A DNA stretch of 11,670 nucleotides from Gammaproteobacteria bacterium (GTDB lineage: Bacteria; Pseudomonadota; Gammaproteobacteria; Chromatiales; Chromatiaceae), in assembly GCA_024277555.1 (NCBI GenBank), contig JAJRUY010000120.1, forward strand, positions 1 to 11,670, read 5' to 3'. Under the pieces are notes generated by a model that was not told the DNA's origin, made no database searches, and worked only from the letters and a program-made list of their open reading frames with translations. Both the position numbers and the translations under genes were made by a program. Of this stretch, positions 1 to 5,922 are shown piece after piece. Each line of letters opens with the position of its first letter. Position 1 is the stretch's first letter.

Positions 1-746
1 ATGGGCACCGCCACTGTCATGGCAATCAGCGCCACCAGCATAGTACCGGCAAGCAGGGGGATCAGACCAAAAGCACCACTGGCTCCTACCTGATCTTCCC
101 GCATGGCTACCTGGGGACTCCAGTGCAGGCCAAACAGAAAATCAGTAACCGGCACCATCTGGAAGAACCGGATAGCCTCGAACAGCACCGACAGGACAAT
201 CCCCACGGTAGTCAATATGGCGATGGATGCACTGATGATCAGCATCCAGCGCACCAGGGTTTCCACCCGGGGGCGGGAGCGAAACTCTGGATTGATCTGG
301 CGTAGCGCAAGCGCCGCACCTGTGATAACCATGCCGATCAGACTGGCCAGCAATGACATATCAGACAGTGTCTGCAGGTGCTTGAAGTGGTCTGCGGCAG
401 CCTGCATGGTGGCATCTGCATCTGCAGAGGTGATGTTTCCCTTTGCCAGATTGGCTACATCATTGAGATAGAGGTGCAGTTCGGCTATGGGGAGGTTGCG
501 AATGGCCTCGGGTAGATCCGCCGCCACCATGCTGATGATCAGACCATGATCCAGAAACTGCCATAGCAACAACATAAATACTGCAGGCAACGCCGTCCAC
601 AAGGCAACATAGTACCCATAGTAGCGCGGCATGGAATGCAATTGCCGCCTGTCGCCCGCAACCAGCTGGACGCTATAACGGCGGCCATACCAATACGCTG
701 CGATGGAAAGCAGCAATAGAAAAAGAAGCAGGACAACAAAATTCAC
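1..746 (-). CDS. pstC: Phosphate ABC transporter permease PstC, long form, 3' part outside window
   Basis: Inner-membrane permease half of the high-affinity PstSCAB phosphate importer. The visible 248 codons hold a first membrane helix at residues 2-19 (VNFVVLLLF then LLLL), a second near 46-62, a soluble stretch to about 130, and further hydrophobic segments at about 131-148 and 163-190. The PstC hallmark DQVGASGAFGLIPLLAGT follows at about 218-235, just before the transport domain, which lies beyond the left edge. The roughly 200-residue N-terminal part matches the DUF3708-type extension of the long PstC proteins of Pseudomonas and relatives; the E. coli protein lacks it. The start is GTG at 744-746: the frame has a stop at 756-758 and no ATG between, and a weak GAG lies 8 nt upstream. 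No pstS and no clear Pho box is visible upstream. Family assignment is firm; the start is likely. Confidence 0.9.
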   Translation of the reverse strand, partial: MNFVVLLLFLLLLSIAAYWYGRRYSVQLVAGDRRQLHSMPRYYGYYVALWTALPAVFMLLLWQFLDHGLIISMVAADLPEAIRNLPIAELHLYLNDVANLAKGNITSADADATMQAAADHFKHLQTLSDMSLLASLIGMVITGAALALRQINPEFRSRPRVETLVRWMLIISASIAILTTVGIVLSVLFEAIRFFQMVPVTDFLFGLHWSPQVAMREDQVGASGAFGLIPLLAGTMLVALIAMTVAVP

Positions 747-804
747 AATCGCATCTCAAACAACATCCCGGAAATCAGAAAGCATCCAACCTGGGAAGCT
801 CTAA

Positions 805-821
805 CCCGGATTTCTCACCGG
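805..821 (+). repeat. Left terminal inverted repeat of the 168-bp element
   Basis: CCCGGATTTCTCACCGG, perfect inverted match (17 of 17) to 948-964. Confidence 0.85.
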
Positions 822-947
822 ACTGACGAGCCCTCGCTTGTTCTTTGAATCCACAAGAAATTTTATTCAGTCGGAAATACGCCCTGTTATTCCGCTCCTT
901 CACAAAATCCCTTGTGAATCCAAATACCTGCGCGATCATCCCGCCAT

Positions 948-964
948 CCGGTGAGAAATCCGGG
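948..964 (-). repeat. Right terminal inverted repeat of the 168-bp element
   Basis: CCGGTGAGAAATCCGGG, the exact reverse complement of 805-821. It is followed by CTAG, whose TAG is also an in-frame stop for the gene remnant to its right. Confidence 0.85.
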
Positions 965-968
965 CTAG

Positions 969-1088
969 GTCAAACTGCCGCCTGAGTGGGTGGCGATCAA
1001 TCCACTGCTGGACGATGACGGGGAACTGATTGTTGATCAGGTGAACTTCCCGACATTGGCAGCCGCCGGGTATCAGGCCGCCAAATAG
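969..1088 (+). pseudogene. C-terminal remnant of an unknown protein-coding gene (39 codons)
   Basis: Directly after the right end of the 168-bp element, an open frame reads VKLPPEWVAINPLL, then DDDGELIVDQVNFPTLAAAG, then YQAAK and a TAG stop at 1086-1088. The composition (proline and tryptophan early, acidic turn, alternating hydrophobic residues, helical end) looks like a genuine protein tail. The frame is closed by the TAG at the element edge (966-968), and no start codon with a ribosome site is visible. The simplest reading is the 3' end of a gene whose rest was lost when the element inserted or by a later deletion. I do not recognise the family. Chance openness of a 39-codon frame is possible, so confidence is moderate. 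Confidence 0.45.
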
Positions 1089-1135
1089 ATGTTATTTTTG
1101 AATTGACTGTCCATATGAGGTTGACACGTTCCGTA

Positions 1136-1246
1136 GGGCACCTCGAAAAATCGTCATTCTGGCGGAAGCCGGAATCCATAACTTGCTGATTTATATGGAC
1201 CCCGGCTTTCGCCGGGGTGACGAAAAACGAATTATTCGAGGTTCCC
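1136..1246. mobile_element. Palindromic MITE-like dispersed repeat of 111 bp
   Basis: The ends GGGCACCTCGAA (1136-1147) and TTCGAGGTTCCC (1235-1246) are inverted repeats with 11 of 12 matches. Inside them lie two arms, 1151-1179 (starts TCGTCATTCTGGCGG) and 1195-1223 (ends CGCCGGGGTGACGA), which pair at 23 of 29 positions. The right arm also folds on itself, CCCCGGC-TTTC-GCCGGGG at 1200-1217. Such GTCATTC-type palindromes are widespread in proteobacterial intergenic regions; translated, they give the familiar spurious peptide motif TPAKAGVH...MDSGFRQND. No target duplication is obvious. There is no coding capacity of its own. The parent transposon cannot be named from here. Confidence 0.7.
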
Positions 1247-1266
1247 TTAAATTGCATGCAATTTAA
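1247..1266. repeat. Perfect 20-bp palindrome downstream of gatB
   Basis: TTAAATTGCATGCAATTTAA reads identically on both strands. It begins at the base after the outer end of the 111-bp element and lies 23 bp past the gatB stop codon. The hairpin would be AT-rich with no following T-tract, so it is not a standard intrinsic terminator. It could be part of the mobile element, its insertion target, a protein-binding site, or a weak transcript-end structure. Confidence 0.6.
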
Positions 1267-1289
1267 CATGCAAGGGTATTTTCGGTAGG

Positions 1290-2738
1290 TTACCCATCCA
1301 AAAGCTTGTTACGCAGTAGTTCGTTGACCTGCTTGGGGTTGGCCTTGCCCTGGCTTTTTTTCATCACTTGTCCAACAAAGAAGCCGAGCATTTTGGGCTG
1401 CTTGTCGGGGGCGGCGTTGCGGAAGTTCTCCACCTGGGCCGGGTTGCCGGTGATGACTTCATCGACGATGGCCTCGATGGCGCCGGAATCGGTGATCTGT
1501 TTCAGCCCTTTGGCTTCGATGATGGAATCAGCAGAGTCTTTGCTTTCCCACATGGCTTCAAATACCTGTTTGCCGATCTTACCGGAGATGGTGTCGTCGG
1601 CGATCCGTTTTACCAGGCCAGCGAAGTGTTGGGCGGAGACCGGGCTTCGGGGCAGATCCAGTCCGGCCTTGTTGAGGGCGCCAGCCAGTTCCACCATTAC
1701 CCAGTTGGCGGAGAGTTTTGCATCACCAGCTTCTGCGACGACGATTTCGTAATAGTCTGCCTGCTCTCTGGTGGCGGTAAGTACGTCGGCGTCATAGGCA
1801 GACAGGCCGTATTGTTCCTCGAACCGGGTGCGCCTGGCAGCGGGCAGTTCGGGCATTTCCCTGATAGCTTCGGCGATGAAGTCTTCTTCGATGATCAGGG
1901 GCAGCAGATCCGGATCGGGAAAATAACGGTAGTCGTTGGCCTCTTCCTTGGAACGCATGGAGCGGGTTTCGTCCTTTGCGGCATCGTACAGACGGGTTTC
2001 CTGCACCACCCTGCCCCCGCTTTCGAGGATGTCGATTTGCCGCTCCACTTCGAAGTTGATAGCTTTTTCCAGAAAACGAAAAGAGTTGATGTTTTTCAGC
2101 TCGGCGCGGGTGCCCAGTTTTTCCTGCCCGACCGGGCGCACTGAGACGTTGGCGTCCACGCGGAAGGAGCCTTCCTGCATGTTGCCGTCGCAGATGCCCA
2201 GATACACGACGATCTGATGGATCTTCTTTGCATAAGCCAAGGCTTCCCGGGCCGAGCGCATGTCCGGTTCGGAGACAATTTCCAGCAAAGGAGTGCCGGC
2301 GCGGTTGAGGTCGATGCCGGTCATGCCATGGAAGTCTTCATGCAGAGACTTGCCGGCGTCTTCTTCCAGGTGGGCGCGGGTAATGCCGATGTGTTTGCTT
2401 TCACCGCTTTCCAGGCTGATGTCCACATGCCCTGGCCCGATAATGGGATGATCGAGCTGACTGATCTGGTAGCCTTTGGGCAGATCGGGATAGAAATAGT
2501 TCTTGCGCGCGAATACAGTGCGGCGGGCAATTTCGGCCTCCACGGCGGCACCGAACAAAATGGCTTTTTTCACTACCGCTTCGTTCAGTACGGGCAATAC
2601 ACCCGGGAAGCCCAGGTCAACCAGGCAGGCCTGGGTGTTGGGCTCGGCTCCGAATGCGCTGGAAGCACCGGAAAAGATCTTGGATTTAGTGGTGAGCTGG
2701 GCGTGAATCTCCAGCCCGATAACAGTTTCCCATTGCAT
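1290..2738 (-). CDS. gatB: Aspartyl/glutamyl-tRNA amidotransferase subunit B
   Basis: GatB binds and activates the mischarged tRNA. It phosphorylates the Glu or Asp attached to tRNA(Gln) or tRNA(Asn), so that ammonia delivered from GatA can amidate it (ATP-dependent, cytoplasmic GatCAB complex). The 482-residue length is normal. Visible family motifs: VIGLEIHAQL (6-15), RKNYFYPDLPKGYQISQ (78-94), HLEEDAGK (123-130), the signature DLNRAGTPLLEI (143-154), FRVDANVSVRP (192-202) and EEANDYRYFPDPDLLPL (265-281). The YqeY-like helical tail occupies roughly 330-482, with KANPKQVNELLRNKL near the end. ATG start at 2738 with AGGA 9 nt upstream. It is the last gene of gatC-gatA-gatB, 15 nt behind the gatA stop. 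Whether the substrate is Glu-tRNA(Gln), Asp-tRNA(Asn) or both depends on whether GlnRS and AsnRS exist elsewhere. Confidence 0.98.
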   Translation of the reverse strand: MQWETVIGLEIHAQLTTKSKIFSGASSAFGAEPNTQACLVDLGFPGVLPVLNEAVVKKAILFGAAVEAEIARRTVFARKNYFYPDLPKGYQISQLDHPIIGPGHVDISLESGESKHIGITRAHLEEDAGKSLHEDFHGMTGIDLNRAGTPLLEIVSEPDMRSAREALAYAKKIHQIVVYLGICDGNMQEGSFRVDANVSVRPVGQEKLGTRAELKNINSFRFLEKAINFEVERQIDILESGGRVVQETRLYDAAKDETRSMRSKEEANDYRYFPDPDLLPLIIEEDFIAEAIREMPELPAARRTRFEEQYGLSAYDADVLTATREQADYYEIVVAEAGDAKLSANWVMVELAGALNKAGLDLPRSPVSAQHFAGLVKRIADDTISGKIGKQVFEAMWESKDSADSIIEAKGLKQITDSGAIEAIVDEVITGNPAQVENFRNAAPDKQPKMLGFFVGQVMKKSQGKANPKQVNELLRNKLLDG

Positions 2739-2753
2739 AGCTTGTCGTCCTGC

Positions 2754-4217
2754 TCAGTAGCCGGAAGGTGTCTGTAGATGCCAGTCGCTGATTTGCTGCA
2801 ACTGATGTGCCAGTGCCAGTAACTGCTCTTCTTCAAAGTAGTTGCTGATCAGTTGCAGGCCAGCAGGCAAGCCGTCCACCAGAGGAGCGGGCATGGATAG
2901 GGCGGGCAATCCAGCCAGGTTCACGGCGATGGTGTAGATGTCGGACAGATACATGGAAACCGGGTCATCGGATTTTTCTCCCAGACGGAACGCAGTGTCG
3001 GGAGAGGCAGGTCCCAGCAGGATATCCACTTCAGAAAATGCCTTGCGAAAATCGTCCGCAATCACCTGCCGCACCTGCTGTGCCTTCAGGTAATAGGCGT
3101 CGTAATAGCCTGCTGAAAGGGCGTAGGTGCCAATCATGATGCGGCGCTTCACTTCGGGGCCGAAGCCCTCGGCTCGGGAGCGTTTGTACAGGTCTTCCAG
3201 GTCTTGCGGGTTTTCACAGCGGTGGCCGAAGCGCACCCCGTCGAAGCGTGACAGGTTGGATGAGCATTCCGCCGGTGCGACTACATAATAGGCTGGTACT
3301 GAGTAGCCGGAATTGGGAAGGGAGACTTCCCGTGTTTCCACGCCCAGGGTTTTCAGTGCGTCGATGGCAGTCTGCATGGAGGCATTCATGCCGGCACCCA
3401 GTCCTTCCCCGAAGAATTCCTTTACGATGCCGACCTTCAGGCTCTTGAGCGGTTGGTTCAGTTGCCCCGCATAGTCATCCACGGGACGATCCACACTGGT
3501 GGAATCGCGCTCATCGAAGCCCGCCATGGCGGCCAGCAGATAGGCGGCGTCTTCTGCGCTGCGGGTCATGGGGCCTGCCTGGTCGAGGCTGGAGGCAAAG
3601 GCAATCATGCCATAGCGGGATACCCTTCCATAGGTGGGTTTGAGGCCGGTGATGCCGCACAGGGCGGCGGGCTGGCGTATGGAGCCTCCCGTATCCGTTC
3701 CAGTGGCGGCCACGCCCAAACGCGCTGCAATGGCTGCGGCGGAGCCGCCGGAGGATCCGCCAGGGACGCGATCCCTGTCCCAGGGGTTTCTTACCGGGCC
3801 GTAATAACTGGTTTCGTTGGAAGAGCCCATGGCGAACTCATCCATGTTGGTCTTGCCGAGCATCACCATGCCGGCTTCTTTGAGCTTGGTCACCACGGTG
3901 GCATCGTAAGGCGAGATGAAGTTGCCCAGCATGCGGGAACCGCAGGTGGTTCTAACGCCACGGGTACAGAAAATGTCCTTGTGCAGTATTGGAATGCCGG
4001 TTAGCGGCCCCGCATTGCCCGCCTGGATGCGTTCGTCTGCTGCCTGCGCCTGCTCCAGCGCCTGCTCTTCCGCCAGGGTCAGCACGGCATTGAGCTCGCC
4101 GTCGAGCTGCCGGATGCGATGCAGAAAATGCCGGGTAAGCTCCACGCTGCTGAAGTCGCCAGCCTGCAGTCCGGAGGACAGCCGGGCGATGGACATTTGG
4201 TGCAAGTCACTCATCAT
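2754..4217 (-). CDS. gatA: Aspartyl/glutamyl-tRNA amidotransferase subunit A (glutaminase/amidase)
   Basis: GatA hydrolyses glutamine and channels the ammonia to GatB. It belongs to the amidase-signature family and has the full Ser-cisSer-Lys triad: K80 in GIPILHKD, S155 in GGSSGGSA (153-160), and nucleophile S179 in TDTGGSIRQP (174-183). These sit one residue beyond K79, S154 and S178 of the Staphylococcus enzyme. Length 487 residues, typical, complete to the C-terminal tail. The ATG at 4215-4217 overlaps the gatC stop by 4 bp (ATGA), indicating translational coupling; a second ATG follows at once (4212-4214), so the first methionine is uncertain by one codon. Part of the gatCAB operon, cytoplasmic. 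Confidence 0.98.
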   Translation of the reverse strand: MMSDLHQMSIARLSSGLQAGDFSSVELTRHFLHRIRQLDGELNAVLTLAEEQALEQAQAADERIQAGNAGPLTGIPILHKDIFCTRGVRTTCGSRMLGNFISPYDATVVTKLKEAGMVMLGKTNMDEFAMGSSNETSYYGPVRNPWDRDRVPGGSSGGSAAAIAARLGVAATGTDTGGSIRQPAALCGITGLKPTYGRVSRYGMIAFASSLDQAGPMTRSAEDAAYLLAAMAGFDERDSTSVDRPVDDYAGQLNQPLKSLKVGIVKEFFGEGLGAGMNASMQTAIDALKTLGVETREVSLPNSGYSVPAYYVVAPAECSSNLSRFDGVRFGHRCENPQDLEDLYKRSRAEGFGPEVKRRIMIGTYALSAGYYDAYYLKAQQVRQVIADDFRKAFSEVDILLGPASPDTAFRLGEKSDDPVSMYLSDIYTIAVNLAGLPALSMPAPLVDGLPAGLQLISNYFEEEQLLALAHQLQQISDWHLQTPSGY

Positions 4218-4501
4218 TCAATCACTCTGGGCACGAGATACAGCCCATTCTTGGTCGCAGGTGCTACAGACTGATAGGTTTCACGGTGGCTCTCTTCCGT
4301 GACCACATCGGGACGCAGGCGTTGAGGCATGTCCAGGGGGTGGGCCATGGGCAGGATGTCACTGGTATCCAGTTCCGCCATGCGTTCCACCAGACCCAGT
4401 ATGCTGGACAACTCCGTATTCAGTGCTTCGATCTCGCCAGCGGCGACCGCAATGCGGGCCAGATGGGCGATTTTTTCTACTTCATCAGGTTCCAGATCCA
4501 T
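4214..4501 (-). CDS. gatC: Aspartyl/glutamyl-tRNA amidotransferase subunit C
   Basis: Small belt subunit that wraps the GatA-GatB interface and stabilises GatA. From the ATG at 4499-4501 it has 95 residues, the usual family length. Motifs: VEKIAHLARI (8-17), ILPMAHPLDM (49-58), LRPDVV (62-67) and the C-terminal GLYLVPRVIE (86-95). This start is preferred over an upstream in-frame ATG at 4543, which would add 14 residues not found in the family and lacks a ribosome site. A GGA lies 6 nt before the chosen ATG. First gene of the operon, so the promoter should lie in 4502-4825. It overlaps gatA by 4 bp. Confidence 0.95.
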   Translation of the reverse strand: MDLEPDEVEKIAHLARIAVAAGEIEALNTELSSILGLVERMAELDTSDILPMAHPLDMPQRLRPDVVTEESHRETYQSVAPATKNGLYLVPRVIE

Positions 4502-4825
4502 GCTTTTTCCATCGTGGTGCATCAAAGGAGGCAAAACTAGCATAAATCGGGGTAAATTTACACGCGCAAACCTGTTAAAAAACCCCCGCCATAGAAAAAA
4601 ATCGGCTGGCAGTCATCTATGAAAATAAGTGATTATCGACGGTAAAACAAGGAACTACGAACATTACCAGAGAGCCGGGGTAAAGTGCTCGGAATACAAC
4701 CCTTGCCGAAAGGTGGCTACAGTTGATAGATTACCGCTCTTGAATCGGGAAAGGCCGCGATCGTTGTGCCGGCTGAACCCTCCAACTCAGTACCGGCAAG
4801 CAGACCGGGATAATGGATCTACTCG
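4502..4825. promoter_or_regulatory. Divergent control region between gatCAB and the mre operon
   Basis: This 324-bp stretch has no gene and must carry promoters facing both ways, since gatC and mreB are first genes of opposite operons. On the minus strand a possible -10 for gat is TATGCT (4544-4539), with only a poor TTGCGC (4569-4564) 19 bp upstream. A perfect 10-bp palindrome, GTAAATTTAC, lies at 4552-4561. On the plus strand I see no convincing -35/-10 pair before mreB and only a weak GGAT ribosome site. A C5 run and A-runs at 4577-4600 give no terminator hairpin. The promoter role is inferred from position. Confidence 0.45.
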
Positions 4826-5872
4826 ATGCTTTTCAGACGTCTTCGCGGCTTTTTCTCCAATGACCTGTCCATTGATCTGGGCACGGCCAATACTCTTATT
4901 TATGCCCGTGATCGCGGCATCGTACTCAATGAGCCTTCGGTAGTTGCCATTCGTGAAGACCGCGGACGGGGAATGAAGGTGGTTGCGGCGGTGGGGGAAG
5001 ACGCGAAAAAGATGCTGGGCCGCACCCCGGCCAATATCACGGCCATCCGCCCCATGAAGGATGGCGTGATCGCTGATTTCACCGTAACAGAAAAAATGCT
5101 GCAGTACTTTATCCATAAAGTGCATGAATCGCGTTTGATCCGTCCCAGCCCACGGGTGCTGATCTGTGTTCCCTGCGGCTCCACCCAGGTGGAGCGCCGG
5201 GCGATCAAGGAATCCGCCGCTGGTGCCGGCGCCCGCGAGGTATATCTTATCGAGGAACCCATGGCCGCAGCCATTGGCGCCAGCCTGCCTGTTGATGAGG
5301 CCCGCGGTTCCATGATTCTGGATATCGGTGGAGGTACCTCCGAGGTCGCCGTTATCTCCCTGAACGGCATTGTCTACGCCAACTCCACGCGCATTGGCGG
5401 TGACAAGTTCGACGAGGCCATCATCAACTATGTGCGGCGCAATTACGGAAGTCTGATCGGGGAAGCGACCGCAGAGAAAATCAAGCACAAGGTCGCCAGC
5501 GCCTGGCCGGAAAACGAAGTGCAGGAAATCGAGGTCAAGGGGCGTAATCTGGCGGAAGGCATTCCGCGCAGCTTCACCCTCAACAGCAATGAAATCCTCG
5601 AAGCCTTGCAGGAACCGCTGTCCGGAATCGTGGATGCGGTGCGCAAGGCGCTGGAGCAGACACCACCGGAACTTGGCGCCGACGTAGCGGAACGGGGCAT
5701 TGTGCTCACTGGTGGCGGGGCGTTGCTGAAAGGGCTGGATCGCCTGCTAGAGGAAGAAACCGGCCTGCCGGTGATTGTTGCCGAAGACCCAATGACCTGT
5801 GTGGCCAGGGGTGGTGGCCGCGCCCTGGAGCTGATGGATGAAAAAGCCGGGGACTTTTTCAGCGTCGAGTAA
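4826..5872 (+). CDS. mreB: Rod-shape-determining actin homologue MreB
   Basis: Actin-like ATPase forming membrane-bound filaments that steer side-wall peptidoglycan synthesis. At 348 residues it is collinear with E. coli MreB (347). Motifs: an N-terminal membrane-binding stretch MLFRRLRGFFSNDL, phosphate-1 loop SIDLGTANTLIY (15-26), IRPMKDGVIADF (74-85), IEEPMAAAIG (142-151), phosphate-2 DIGGGTSEVAVI (166-177) and the adenosine motif GIVLTGGGALLKG (291-303). ATG start at 4826; the ribosome site is weak (GGAT about 10 nt upstream), but the N-terminus matches the family exactly. First gene of the mre operon, 50 nt before the proposed mreC start. Phosphate-2 has TSE where E. coli has TTE, a mild substitution. 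Confidence 0.98.
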   Translation: MLFRRLRGFFSNDLSIDLGTANTLIYARDRGIVLNEPSVVAIREDRGRGMKVVAAVGEDAKKMLGRTPANITAIRPMKDGVIADFTVTEKMLQYFIHKVHESRLIRPSPRVLICVPCGSTQVERRAIKESAAGAGAREVYLIEEPMAAAIGASLPVDEARGSMILDIGGGTSEVAVISLNGIVYANSTRIGGDKFDEAIINYVRRNYGSLIGEATAEKIKHKVASAWPENEVQEIEVKGRNLAEGIPRSFTLNSNEILEALQEPLSGIVDAVRKALEQTPPELGADVAERGIVLTGGGALLKGLDRLLEEETGLPVIVAEDPMTCVARGGGRALELMDEKAGDFFSVE

Positions 5873-5910
5873 GTCCAATCTCAGCCAAGGTCCGGGAATA
5901 ACGCAGCACA

Positions 5911-5915
5911 AGGAG
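5911..5915 (+). promoter_or_regulatory. Strong Shine-Dalgarno for mreC pointing to an ATC start
   Basis: AGGAG at 5911-5915 sits 7 nt before the ATC at 5923-5925, an ideal spacing. It is 49 nt from the GTG at 5965, far too distant to serve that codon. This site decides the start of mreC. Confidence 0.75.
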
Positions 5916-5922
5916 CCCTGTC

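Larger units (their letters stand above)
801..968. mobile_element. MITE-like or IS-remnant element with 17-bp perfect terminal inverted repeats
   Basis: CCCGGATTTCTCACCGG at 805-821 is repeated exactly as its reverse complement at 948-964. The repeats are flanked by CTAA (801-804) and CTAG (965-968). These either extend the inverted repeat to 20 of 21 matching bases or are a 4-bp CTAR-type target duplication with one change. A weaker subterminal inverted repeat pairs the CCACAAG-AAATTTT region (about 847-862) with AAAATCCCTTGTG (about 904-916). The inside is only 126 bp and has no transposase reading frame, so this is a non-autonomous derivative or internally deleted insertion sequence. It lies 54 bp upstream of the pstC start and ends exactly where a broken reading frame begins. 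I cannot name the parent IS family. Confidence 0.7.

Noticed and set aside
1200..1217. GC hairpin CCCCGGC-TTTC-GCCGGGG as an intrinsic terminator for gatB.
   Set aside because: No T-tract follows on either strand, and the hairpin is explained as one arm of the repeat element.
997..1269. 90-codon minus-strand open frame containing TPAKAGVH and DSGFRQND.
   Set aside because: It is the translation of the dispersed palindromic repeat at 1136-1246; these peptide motifs are a well-known spurious product of such repeats.
1368..2144. 258-codon plus-strand open frame opposite gatB, and similar long frames opposite gatA (3453-4004).
   Set aside because: They are antisense shadows of well-identified genes and show no family motif of their own.
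4524..4531. AAAGGAGG on the plus strand as a ribosome site for an unseen small gene.
   Set aside because: No start codon or sensible frame follows at working distance; it lies in the gatC leader on the opposite strand.
4502..4543. Longer gatC from an ATG at 4543.
   Set aside because: The added 14 residues are absent from the family and no ribosome site precedes them.
4789..4803. 15-base sequence AGTACCGGCAAGCAG, also present at 42-56.
   Set aside because: One copy is ordinary pstC coding sequence, and a 15-base match in a window this size is only mildly unlikely. No flanking similarity.
4629..4943. 104-codon plus-strand open frame across the gat-mre control region.
   Set aside because: It runs into mreB in a different frame, has no recognisable motif and no ribosome site.
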